Shown here: positions 26,107-33,829 of the stretch, piece after piece | Numbering within the stretch: position 1 is the stretch's first letter | Layout: each line of letters opens with the position of its first letter | DNA from: JAJFHI01 sp050633705 | Lineage (GTDB): Bacteria; Pseudomonadota; Alphaproteobacteria; Rhizobiales; Hyphomicrobiaceae | NCBI GenBank assembly: GCA_050633705.1 | Contig: JBOEGZ010000007.1 | Location: 62,001 to 126,000 of the forward strand | DNA length: 64,000 nt | Direction of reading: 5' to 3' | Notes under the pieces: generated by a model | Seen by the model: the letters and a program-made list of their open reading frames with translations, nothing else | Told to the model about the DNA's origin: nothing | The model's database searches: none | Translations under genes and position numbers: made by a program

Positions 26107-28167
26107 ATGGCAATCGAATTGGCCATGGTACGATTTATCGGAGCGGGCGTGTCCATGTGGGCAACTGGCCTTGGCCTCTCCGTGCCGTCTGGCGCCATTT
26201 CAGATGGTTCACGCCTGATCTATAACTTGACGGGCACGCATCGCGAGACGACGACGGATATTCTGTCGGATATGAAGTCTCGCATCTTGTCGCAAGTTCG
26301 CCAAACCGATGTTTCACAGCAAGAAGTGGAAAGTTGCCTTGCTGTTTTGCCAGAGCTTCTCGACAATCTACGCTTGGACCCGGATCTTCTTCATTCGGCT
26401 GTTGTGCAAGCCGAAGTGGAGCAGTTTTCAGATGGCGATATTTCTGAAATTGCGCGCCATTTGTCATCAGAGTTGAGCGCCTTAATGCGCAACAGCTCTT
26501 ATTCGCAAGATCCAAGGTTACAATCGCCTTTGGCATTTGTTCTTATGGAATGGCTGTTTGAGTGCCTGTTGCTTAATCACGAGTCGATCGTGGCACTTAA
26601 ACCTGCGATCGCGCGATGCCTCCTGTCATTTGACGATGCCTCAGGTGCAAAGACCATTCAGAAAGGAAAGCTTGGTCGGCAGAAAAGGTCGAACAACGAA
26701 TTATCTGACGGCGCTGTAGCGCAGAGCGAACTTGGGGTCGAAAACAGTGACGAGCAGAATTGCGATAGCGGCAAAGAAGGCTTGAGAGAATTTCAAGACC
26801 TTATCTCGCGCGTGATCGAGGGCACAGGGCTCAGCGAGTTAGCCATTGCAGGCCTCATCCGAGCTGGTTACGGCGAAAATTGCAATCTAACCGAACTCAA
26901 GCAGCAAGCTCGATCCTGTCGCGCTCTCATTGAACAACTGCACGGAGTTGGTGCGACGATCGGTATGGACAAAGACCTTTGTGAGGCTTTGGAAGGCACA
27001 GCAGACGCATTGGCTTGTGGTGATTTTTCTGATGCTGGTGAGCGGTTGAAGCGTGCCGAATTGATGGCGGCGTCTAAGTTACCGCGCAGCAATGATTGCC
27101 GAGAGAAACTATCGCTAGAGAAAACGTATGAATACTTGGCCTTGAAAACATTGCGGGCCAAATATCATGAAATTTTGATGTCTTGGCGAGAAGCGGCCGT
27201 TCTTTATCAATCGGCTTGCAGTTTGTTGCCAGACACAGCCCGTTACGAGCGTTGGCGGTTGATGACCAAGTGTGCTGAGGCACTTGGAAAATTTGGCAAA
27301 ACGCAAAACAATACCGATGCGCTGATCGAGGCAACGCGCGTTTATGCAGAAGCCGGTGGGCTCTTACTGGAGCAAGACGATCCTCGGGAATGGGCTGGTG
27401 TGCATCTTGATATAGGCAAGGTGCTGATGTTGCTGGGCAAGCGAGAAGGGCGACCCGCACGTTTTCTTGCAGCAGCCTTGCATTTCAAGCCAGCGGCGGA
27501 TGTTTTGGTGAGAATTTCTTCGCACAAAGACTGGGCCAAAGCGCAATTGCTGTTGGCGCAGGCGTTGAAAGCTCAAGGCGAAGTTCAAGGTGACGTTGTG
27601 ACATTGGGTGACGCAGTGTCATGCTATCGCAAAGCCATGGGTGTCATTTCCCGCGACAGTGATCTTGAAGCCTGGGCTGAAACGCAGTGTGGATTAGGTG
27701 CGACACTCCAGAGGATTGGCGAAGAAACCGACGATTCATCTGAACTTGAAACGGCAATGCAGGCATTGCAAAGCGTGCTGAAATATTCATCTGACATCAG
27801 CTCGCAAGTCGTAGCCGAAGCAGAAGCTGCTATGGCACGGGCGAAAATCCAATTGGCTTTCGAGCGCTCAGATATTGGTCAATTGCAGTCGGCTATTGCT
27901 TTACTCAACAATGCCCGCAAAGCAATGGCGAGGGATGTAAGCACGTCAGACCTTGCTGAGATTGAATGCAATCTTGGCTTGGCTATTTGGAGTCTTGCAC
28001 AATCGGATGGTCACGAAGGTACCGATTTGGCTTTGGCTGTCGAAGCTTTTCAAAGCGCTGCGATGCGCTATGAAGCTCAAGGTGACGAGATGAATGTTCA
28101 AGCAGTTCGAGAACGCATTGCCGAGCTTAACGCCCTCATAGCGCCTGAAAGTGTACCAGCAGCGTGA
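26107..28167 (+). CDS. large tetratricopeptide-repeat protein of unknown function
   Basis: I do not recognise this 686-residue protein as a whole. Residues 1-30 are moderately hydrophobic. Residues 50-190 are helical, with several Leu-rich helices, and are followed by a charged low-complexity linker (about 190-225). From about residue 330 the sequence consists of TPR-like units of 45-55 residues, with repeated patterns such as EWAGVHLDIGKVLMLLG and AWAETQCGLGATLQRIG. The units match a TPR subtype with the form WAxxxxxLGxxLxxLG. TPR arrays bind partner proteins. No enzymatic motif was found. It has no close neighbour on its strand, with about 190 bases upstream. GTG 26095 is an alternative start. 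Confidence 0.75.
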   Translation: MAIELAMVRFIGAGVSMWATGLGLSVPSGAISDGSRLIYNLTGTHRETTTDILSDMKSRILSQVRQTDVSQQEVESCLAVLPELLDNLRLDPDLLHSAVVQAEVEQFSDGDISEIARHLSSELSALMRNSSYSQDPRLQSPLAFVLMEWLFECLLLNHESIVALKPAIARCLLSFDDASGAKTIQKGKLGRQKRSNNELSDGAVAQSELGVENSDEQNCDSGKEGLREFQDLISRVIEGTGLSELAIAGLIRAGYGENCNLTELKQQARSCRALIEQLHGVGATIGMDKDLCEALEGTADALACGDFSDAGERLKRAELMAASKLPRSNDCREKLSLEKTYEYLALKTLRAKYHEILMSWREAAVLYQSACSLLPDTARYERWRLMTKCAEALGKFGKTQNNTDALIEATRVYAEAGGLLLEQDDPREWAGVHLDIGKVLMLLGKREGRPARFLAAALHFKPAADVLVRISSHKDWAKAQLLLAQALKAQGEVQGDVVTLGDAVSCYRKAMGVISRDSDLEAWAETQCGLGATLQRIGEETDDSSELETAMQALQSVLKYSSDISSQVVAEAEAAMARAKIQLAFERSDIGQLQSAIALLNNARKAMARDVSTSDLAEIECNLGLAIWSLAQSDGHEGTDLALAVEAFQSAAMRYEAQGDEMNVQAVRERIAELNALIAPESVPAA

Positions 28168-28206
28168 TAATTTCGGTGGGCTACAGTTCTAGAAGTTGAG
28201 CTTTCT

Positions 28207-28818
28207 TTATTCCAGAATAATCAGGTGATTGGGCAGATCGTTGGGATCTTCGCTGCCAGGTGGATAGTGTTTGGCAAGCTCATCACCAACGCGGTTAATC
28301 GCATCGACAAATCCGTCAGCCGGTTTGTTCTCGCCCAAATTTTTGACAAGAACGTCAACCGCGTCCTGCCAAACACTTTTATCGACTTTTTTGGCGATTG
28401 CTGTGTCGGGCAAGATGGCAGCGAACCGTTCTGCCATCGAGACAAATATCAAGACGCCGGTCCTGCTTTTTGTTGTGTGGAGGTCTTGAACGAGAAATTG
28501 CTCGACGCTGTGGCGATGCGCACGCAAACGTTTTAAGGCCGGTGGGACCAGCCAAATTCGAATAGATTTTGGAAATAAGCTCACCAGCAAGACCAAGAAG
28601 ACGATCAGCTGAGTTATGTAAATTGCAGGAAGCGACAGCCCCGTGAAGAATATCAGCGGCCAGGGAACAAATAGCGCAACAATCGAGGCCCACATGATCG
28701 GTATGTAAAGGTAGCTATCGCTTTGGGCTGCAACGACGGCGACCACCTCCCCCGACGTCTTATTCTCGGCTTCGTTTATCGCTGCCGCAATTCTCTTTTC
28801 TTCACTCTGTTTGAACAT
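28207..28818 (-). CDS. TPM-domain membrane protein
   Basis: The protein has a short N-terminal cytoplasmic part containing EAENKTSGEVVAVVAAQSDSY. Two membrane segments follow (about residues 36-58 and 62-86), then a C-terminal part with RTGVLIFVSMAERFAAILPD and DGFVDAINRVGDELAKHYP. These stretches correspond to the TPM (TLP18.3/Psb32/MOLO-1) fold, here interrupted by the membrane hairpin. Function is unknown. It is the third gene of the minus-strand lemA-TPM-TPM set. ATG 28830 in the same frame is an alternative start. Confidence 0.82.
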   Translation of the reverse strand: MFKQSEEKRIAAAINEAENKTSGEVVAVVAAQSDSYLYIPIMWASIVALFVPWPLIFFTGLSLPAIYITQLIVFLVLLVSLFPKSIRIWLVPPALKRLRAHRHSVEQFLVQDLHTTKSRTGVLIFVSMAERFAAILPDTAIAKKVDKSVWQDAVDVLVKNLGENKPADGFVDAINRVGDELAKHYPPGSEDPNDLPNHLIILE

Positions 28819-28892
28819 GGTTAGTCTCATCTCTGTCTGAGTGATGCCTGAAAGTCTGCGTTAGCCCGCTGGGTCTTATATGAAGTGCTCTA

Positions 28893-29786
28893 TCACCAAC
28901 TTCCGGATGCACCGCCGCCGCCAAAGCCGCCCCCTCCACCAGACCAGCCACCGCCGCCACCTCCAGACCAGCCGCGACCGCTATAACCCCAATCTCCACC
29001 ACCTGGAACAACGACCACACGACCAGCCCGTCGGCGCCGGCGAGCCGCACCTGCAGGATCGCGCATATCGCGGCATGTATGATACAAAATATAAGTCGCG
29101 ATTGAGATCCATATCAGTATCGAAAAAATCGTCTCCGCATCTAGTCCTGACGGCGGCTTCTTCGCGCGTCGCGCCGCGACCTCGTTGGCATCTCCCAACA
29201 GCACATCCTTGATATCACGAACCCCAGCCTTGATACCTGCCGGGAAGTTGCCACGCCTAAATTGAGGAAGGATCGCATTTTGAATGATGAGTTTACTCAT
29301 AATGTCTGTCATTTGCGGTTCAAGACCACGTCCAACCTCAATGCGGACTTTGCGTTCGCTTGGCGCAACGATGAGCAAGATGCCGTTATTGGCTTCTTTC
29401 TGGCCGATACCCCAATGGCGGCCAAGTTGATAACCGAAATCTTCAATCGCGTACCCTTGCAGCGAAGGCAACGTGACGACGACGACTTGATCGGTTGATT
29501 GATCTTCAAGTTTTGCCAATTCTGTTTCTATGGTTGCTTCATCCTCATCGGAGAGGATATTCGCCCCATCGACAATGCGCCCGGTTAATTCTGGAAATAT
29601 GGGCTGAGCCAGAACAGGCGTTGTCGTTAAAACAACAACGACTGAAAGTGCCATCAACAACCAGTAGATTGCGCCAAGGGCTGCAGGACCAATTCCGCCA
29701 ATGCAGTTTGGCTGACGCAAAGTGCGCTGGCGATGTTTCCAGTCTGAAATTTGAAGAGTTGCAGCGGTCATGGTTCCGCGGCCCAT
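28893..29786 (-). CDS. YgcG-type TPM-domain protein with glycine-rich tail
   Basis: After an N-terminal membrane segment that is probably a signal sequence (about residues 36-58, ending near VLAQ), the TPM domain covers about residues 65-185. It contains LTGRIVDGANILSDEDEATIE, QVVVVTLPSLQGYAIEDFGYQLG and NGILLIVAPSERKVRIEVG. A second membrane segment follows at about 215-235, then an Arg-rich patch and a tail of Gly, Ser and Trp. The domain would be periplasmic. It follows lemA by five bases; LemA and YgcG-type proteins are commonly encoded together. ATG at residue 6 is an alternative start. Confidence 0.88.
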   Translation of the reverse strand: MGRGTMTAATLQISDWKHRQRTLRQPNCIGGIGPAALGAIYWLLMALSVVVVLTTTPVLAQPIFPELTGRIVDGANILSDEDEATIETELAKLEDQSTDQVVVVTLPSLQGYAIEDFGYQLGRHWGIGQKEANNGILLIVAPSERKVRIEVGRGLEPQMTDIMSKLIIQNAILPQFRRGNFPAGIKAGVRDIKDVLLGDANEVAARRAKKPPSGLDAETIFSILIWISIATYILYHTCRDMRDPAGAARRRRRAGRVVVVPGGGDWGYSGRGWSGGGGGGWSGGGGGFGGGGASGSW

Positions 29787-29791
29787 CTCGA

Positions 29792-30415
29792 CTAATTCGA
29801 CGTATTGAAGTCGACTTTTGGAGTGGTTGTTTCGGCTTCATCGATCGTAAAGGAAGCCATTTCTTTATAACCGGGATAAAGAAATGCACGCCACCAGCGT
29901 CCCGGAATGGTGATGAGTTCAGTGTTATAAGCTCGCACGCTTTCGATATAGTCGCGTCGCGAGATCGCTATACGGTTTTCTGTACCTTCGATTTGACTTT
30001 GCAGTGCAAGGAAGTTTTGTCCGGATTTAATATCGGGGTAACGTTCAACAACGACCATGAGCTGGCGCAGAGCGCCACCCAGCGTTTTTTGAGCGTCTTG
30101 GAATTTTTTCATTGCGGCGGGATCGTTGATCATTTCCGGTGTGATCTTGATGCTTGTTGCCTTGTTGCGTGCTTCGATGACTTTCGTAAGTACGTCTTCT
30201 TCCTGTTGAGCAAATCCTTTGACGGTTTCAACCAAATTCGGGATTACATCACTGCGTCTTTTGTATTCGTTAAGGACCTTCGACCAGTCTGCCTTGGCTT
30301 GCTGTTCTTTCGTTGGAATATTGTTGACTCCGCAACCTGCTAACGAAAGCGAAAGCATTACGACAGCGAGAAGTTTGAGCGAATGAGAGACTGTCTTAGA
30401 CAAGATCGAGGTCAT
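29792..30415 (-). CDS. lemA: LemA-family lipoprotein
   Basis: The N-terminus is a lipoprotein signal peptide, with LSLSLAGC as lipobox and Cys28 as the lipidated residue. It is followed by a LemA domain of long helices: KVLNEYKRRSDVIPNLVETVKG, LGGALRQLMVVVERYPDIKSG, and the conserved NRIAISRRDYIESVRAYN. LemA proteins are membrane-bound helical proteins of unclear role. First gene of the minus-strand lemA-TPM-TPM operon. In many alphaproteobacterial LemA proteins the N-terminus is a membrane anchor; the lipobox here suggests lipid attachment instead. Confidence 0.92.
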   Translation of the reverse strand: MTSILSKTVSHSLKLLAVVMLSLSLAGCGVNNIPTKEQQAKADWSKVLNEYKRRSDVIPNLVETVKGFAQQEEDVLTKVIEARNKATSIKITPEMINDPAAMKKFQDAQKTLGGALRQLMVVVERYPDIKSGQNFLALQSQIEGTENRIAISRRDYIESVRAYNTELITIPGRWWRAFLYPGYKEMASFTIDEAETTTPKVDFNTSN

Positions 30416-30775
30416 AGTGCCTATCCTTAACTTCTGAGAATTTGCAATAAAAACCGCACTCTACGGATGACTGGCTGATGCATTTCGTAGGGCGATCCAC
30501 GGTGCGACACAAGGGGCAATGCGTCCACATTTGGTAAAAGCTGTCTTTTTAACGCTTTTCCAGCGCTCTAGATCTTCGCACGACCGCTAGCCACCAGTTT
30601 ACCAAACTCGAGTTTGCTGCTTCTGACGTGTGCTTCTTTCCAGTAGTTTTTATCCAGTTATATCGCACCCTGGTTGGTGGATTGAGGTCCGTATCGCCAT
30701 TTTCTGGGGGAATTCAATTCTGTTGATCGGTTCTGGCTACCATTGCCAGTCCCTTTAGTTCGGAGTCTTCACCCC
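30416..30775. promoter_or_regulatory. divergent intergenic region between lemA and the repeat-protein gene
   Basis: No gene was found in these 360 bases. They must hold the two divergent promoters. The notable element is a 14-base perfect palindrome at 30603-30616, listed separately. Confidence 0.5.
30603..30616. promoter_or_regulatory. 14-base perfect palindrome, candidate operator
   Basis: CAAACTCGAGTTTG is a perfect palindrome roughly midway between the two divergent genes. An overlapping smaller repeat, AGTTT-ACC-AAACT, lies on its left side. It would suit a dimeric regulator acting on both genes. I do not recognise it as a known consensus. Confidence 0.4.
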
Positions 30776-31507
30776 ATGTTTATTCGCTCGGCTGCAACAC
30801 TGGCTGTTGCTTCTTTGGCCGTTTCCCTCGCACCACTTACCGTACAAGCCGGCGCGCGCGGTTGTGTTGTTGAATGCTACACGCAAAAACGCGTGCCTGC
30901 GCAATACAAAACAGTCTCTCGGGAAGTTGTTGTTCGTCCAAGTCGACGCCACGTTGTCCGCACACCTGCGGTGGTTCAGACCGTTGCGAAACGCGTCATG
31001 GTTTCTCCCGGGCGCAGGCACGTTGAGCACGTTCCAGCGGTTTACACGACCGCAACACGCAAGGTCATGGTGCGTCCGCCACAAGTTTCTTACACACACG
31101 CGCCTGCGGTGACGCGTACGGTTCATCGAACAGTTGTTGTAAGACGCGGTGGCTATCATTGGGAGCACCGCCGAGACCGCCACGGTCGCCTGACCAAGTG
31201 TAAAGTCCGTACACCTGCGATCACTAAAACCGTTGCACAAACAGTTGTTGTCCGCCCCGGTCGTCGCATTCGTCATGTGACACCAGCCGTCTACAAGACG
31301 GTTCGCCAACGCGTCTTGGTTCGTGCCGCTTCAACCCGTCGTATTCACACCCAGCCTGTTTACAAAACCGTTCACCGCCAGGTTGTTGTCCGCCCAGCAG
31401 GCCGCAAAGTGGTTCACGAGCCAGCGGTAACGCGCACGATTCACAAGCGCGTTCTCGTCAGTCCAGAGCGTGTGGTTTGGCAAGCGCGTCGTGGACGTCA
31501 TTGGTAA
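30776..31507 (+). CDS. secreted basic protein of eight tandem 23-residue repeats
   Basis: The protein has 243 residues. Residues 1-25 form a clear signal peptide (MFIRSAATLAVASLAVSLAP, then LTVQA), so it is exported. The mature part starts with a Cys30-Cys34 pair and then eight units of 22-24 residues of the form PAVxxTVxxxVxVRPxxRxxxH. Unit four has an insertion of about 14 residues (YHWEHRRDRHGRL). The chain alternates polar and beta-branched residues and is rich in Val, Arg, His and Pro. It should form beta-strands and carry a strong positive charge. I do not know a function; binding to the envelope or to nucleic acid is only a guess. ATG 30776 was chosen because it begins the signal peptide. 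Confidence 0.85.
   Translation: MFIRSAATLAVASLAVSLAPLTVQAGARGCVVECYTQKRVPAQYKTVSREVVVRPSRRHVVRTPAVVQTVAKRVMVSPGRRHVEHVPAVYTTATRKVMVRPPQVSYTHAPAVTRTVHRTVVVRRGGYHWEHRRDRHGRLTKCKVRTPAITKTVAQTVVVRPGRRIRHVTPAVYKTVRQRVLVRAASTRRIHTQPVYKTVHRQVVVRPAGRKVVHEPAVTRTIHKRVLVSPERVVWQARRGRHW
30893..31488 (+). repeat. protein-level tandem repeats, eight units
   Basis: Eight units of about 69 bases in phase with the reading frame, similar in protein but diverged in DNA. Typical units read PAVYKTVRQRVLVRAAS, PVYKTVHRQVVVRPAGR and PAVTRTIHKRVLVSPER. The divergence in DNA with constant protein pattern suggests old repeats kept by selection. Confidence 0.8.
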
Positions 31508-31587
31508 CGCACGGTTTTTCAGCATCAAGCTGAATTATTGCTTCGCTTAATAATTCGGCTCTGCCGAGCAAGACCAAGTTCGATTTC

Positions 31588-31619
31588 AAAGAGCGCATCC
31601 GGACAGATGCGCTCTTTTT
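31588..31619 (+). terminator. intrinsic terminator of the repeat-protein gene
   Basis: AAAGAGCGCAT at 31588-31598 pairs with ATGCGCTCTTT at 31607-31617 and is followed by more T. A second weaker hairpin, GAATTATT/AATAATTC at 31532-31556, lies just before it. Confidence 0.9.
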
Positions 31620-31770
31620 CTATTTTTGCTCATTTGTCGTACATAAGTCCCCGACTATGCCTTAATTAGTGGGCAGGTTGAACGAGATTGTGACTTTAGC
31701 CGGGCGCCTTGGCGCTGATGTGGATCGGGCATTACGCATCGGCGTTTTAGAGTGACCATGACGGCGCACA

Positions 31771-32721
31771 ATGGGGGCACGAAAGCGCAAAATGCGAAAT
31801 ACGATTGTGGTAATGAATACCAAGGGCGGTGTCGGAAAATCGACACTGGTGCTGGCGCTGGCCGAGACCTTATCGGCTGAACACGGCAAGAATGTCCTCG
31901 TGATCGATAGCGATGCCCAGGCCAGTATCTCGAGCATGTTGATGACCGTCGCCCATCTTCATGGGTTGCAAAATTCCGGTAAGACGATTGTAGACTTTCT
32001 CGTGTCTCAGGTGTTGCGCGATACACCTGTGCCTTGGTCGGATTTCGTTGTGCGGAATATCTCAGATGTTGACGATGCGCGCTCCGTCTACCTTTTGCCC
32101 AGCGATATGCAACTGACATTGTTTGAGCGTGAAGTTTCTAAGGAAAGCCAGCATACGAAATTGCGGCACGTGATCGGTACGTTGCTGACCGACATTCGCT
32201 CTGTGTTTGATATTGTCCTGATTGATTGTCCACCAGGATTATCGGTGTTGACCGAAAGCTGGCTTCGCGAGGCAGACTTTTATTTGTCACCCACCAAAGC
32301 CGATTATGTCTCTGTCTGCGGATTAGAAGTTTTCCGACGGTTTAAGGCTCTCAATCCCGAAATGGGTTTTGCTGAAAACCTAGGCGTTATTGTCAACATG
32401 AAAGACATGCACGCGGCTTCAGAACAGGAGTATCACAACTGGCTTGCCGAAAATTCGGAAAACCGCTGTCTGTCGGCTGCAATTCCGCGTCGAACAGCCC
32501 TTCAGGATGCGGCGCGTTTCGATGCAATTCTAAGGTCCTATCCGGCAAAGTATCCTGGAGATGTTGGGACAGCAGTTAGGGCTTTGACGGCTGAGGTGCT
32601 GGAGCGGATGGAAACGGGAAATTTGGCGCCAGCGTCTGAAGCCGACACCACATCGACCAATTCAACATCGACAGATCAGTCTCAGTCCGACACCGCCAGC
32701 TCGCCACAAAGCGCTGCCTAA
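31771..32721 (+). CDS. orphan ParA/MinD-type ATPase
   Basis: The protein has the deviant Walker A motif TKGGVGKST near the N-terminus, VLVIDSDAQAS (switch I region), and FDIVLIDCPPGLSVLT (Walker B), as in the ParA family. The last 40 residues or so are Ser/Thr-rich and probably disordered. ParA ATPases segregate DNA or position protein complexes, normally with a ParB-like partner. No ParB gene or centromere-like repeats are nearby, so the cargo is unknown and it may position something other than DNA. ATG 31771 is used; ATG 31792 is possible. 316 residues. Confidence 0.88.
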   Translation: MGARKRKMRNTIVVMNTKGGVGKSTLVLALAETLSAEHGKNVLVIDSDAQASISSMLMTVAHLHGLQNSGKTIVDFLVSQVLRDTPVPWSDFVVRNISDVDDARSVYLLPSDMQLTLFEREVSKESQHTKLRHVIGTLLTDIRSVFDIVLIDCPPGLSVLTESWLREADFYLSPTKADYVSVCGLEVFRRFKALNPEMGFAENLGVIVNMKDMHAASEQEYHNWLAENSENRCLSAAIPRRTALQDAARFDAILRSYPAKYPGDVGTAVRALTAEVLERMETGNLAPASEADTTSTNSTSTDQSQSDTASSPQSAA

Positions 32722-32871
32722 GGCAGGCCTAAGCAGGGATGCAATGACGGTCGTTTGGTTTGTCTGAGAAAGCTATCGATCAAACTGCGAAAAATGGCAC
32801 GTCAACTGAGTGCTGCAATCCAGGATGCTGTAACTCATGGCTGGTGCAAATCTGAAATGTTGAGAAAAGTT

Positions 32872-32946
32872 TGGAGCGGGCGATGAGATTCGAACTCACG
32901 ACTTTCACCTTGGCAAGGTGACGCTCTACCCCTGAGCTACGCCCGC
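32872..32946 (-). tRNA. tRNA-Gly (anticodon GCC)
   Basis: Reverse-complemented, the 75 bases give a full cloverleaf: acceptor GCGGGCG/CGCCCGC, D arm GCTC/GAGC with loop AGGGGTA, anticodon stem with loop TTGCCAA, T loop TTCGAAT, and an encoded CCA. Anticodon GCC reads GGC and GGT. Confidence 0.96.
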
Positions 32947-33198
32947 ACTCCGTATTTGGCGCCGAAAACGCCACAGCTCGGACTTATTGCGCAACTCCAG
33001 ACGGATTGCAAGCCCGATCAAGTTCTTAATATTACCCTTTTTTGCCGCCCCTGGAGAAGTGCCAGAACCCGGCCTTCTAGCCTGCTAAAAGGAGGTCTCG
33101 AGAGGTCGTAAACACTGATTGGGGGTTAAAGTATTCTTTCCAAGTAAATTAAAGGCTAAGTTCGGCTAAATAGCTTCACCAACCTTGGAAATAGCCTG

Positions 33199-33729
33199 AT
33201 GGACTCAGAAGTTTCCGCGACTAAGCCACACCAATATCCAGCGACCAAGGACGACCTATTTCAGGCTCTCGAAGGGCTGGATATCGCCTTTCACACGCTG
33301 GAGCACCCGCCAGTTTTCACGGTTGAGGAAAGTTCGGACGTTGAGGCTGCATTGCCGGGAGCGCATACCAAAAACCTCTTTTTGAAGGATGCGAAAGGAC
33401 GCTTGTTTCTCGTTGTTGCTGAAAATCGAACTGAGATTGATCTTAAGGCCTTGCCTGCGGTGATTGGGTCAAAACGACTGAGCTTTGCGAAACCGGACTT
33501 ACTCATGGAGGTTTTAGGGGTGGAACCGGGCTCTGTTTCGGCGTTGTGTGTCATAAATGACAGGGACGTTCGGGTCAGAGTTGTTGTTGACGCAGCCTTG
33601 ATGGTCCATGAGAGCATTAATTGCCATCCGCTCAAGAATGATGCGACGACGAATATCTCGCGTGATGACCTTTTCCGCTTCATACGCAAATTTGGGCACG
33701 AGCCCACCGTTGTCGCGCTTACGTCTTAA
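33199..33729 (+). CDS. YbaK/ProX-family aminoacyl-tRNA deacylase (PrdX/ProXp-ala-like)
   Basis: The protein matches the stand-alone editing domain related to prolyl-tRNA synthetase inserts. It shows FHTLEHPPVFTVEES, the conserved GAHTKNLFLKD with the lysine, LFLVVAENRTEIDLKAL, and GSVSALCVINDRDVRV. Such enzymes hydrolyse Ala mischarged on tRNA-Pro, in the cytoplasm. At 176 residues the length is typical. The start is the ATG at 33199, with GGAAATAGCC upstream. It stands upstream of the CnoX-like gene on the same strand. Confidence 0.9.
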   Translation: MDSEVSATKPHQYPATKDDLFQALEGLDIAFHTLEHPPVFTVEESSDVEAALPGAHTKNLFLKDAKGRLFLVVAENRTEIDLKALPAVIGSKRLSFAKPDLLMEVLGVEPGSVSALCVINDRDVRVRVVVDAALMVHESINCHPLKNDATTNISRDDLFRFIRKFGHEPTVVALTS

Positions 33730-33829
33730 GGGCATAAAATTTTGCAGATTGAATAAATGTTCCATGTGATATGAATTCCGCCGGATTTGGTCGCATATTG
33801 GGGCTGAACGACTTTTTGGGAGAAGACCA

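Noticed and set aside
28186..28194. TTCTAGAA palindrome as an Irr-type site
   Set aside because: It lies between two converging genes and lacks the spacing of the Irr motif.
29495..30343. 282-residue plus-strand reading frame
   Set aside because: It lies opposite lemA and the YgcG-type gene, both clearly real, and looks like a mirror of their codon pattern.
30755..31309. 184-residue minus-strand reading frame
   Set aside because: It is antisense to the repeat-protein gene; the open frame follows from the repeat composition.
30893..31488. CRISPR-like or DNA tandem repeat array
   Set aside because: The repeats are in phase with a reading frame, diverged in DNA and have no spacers; they are protein repeats.
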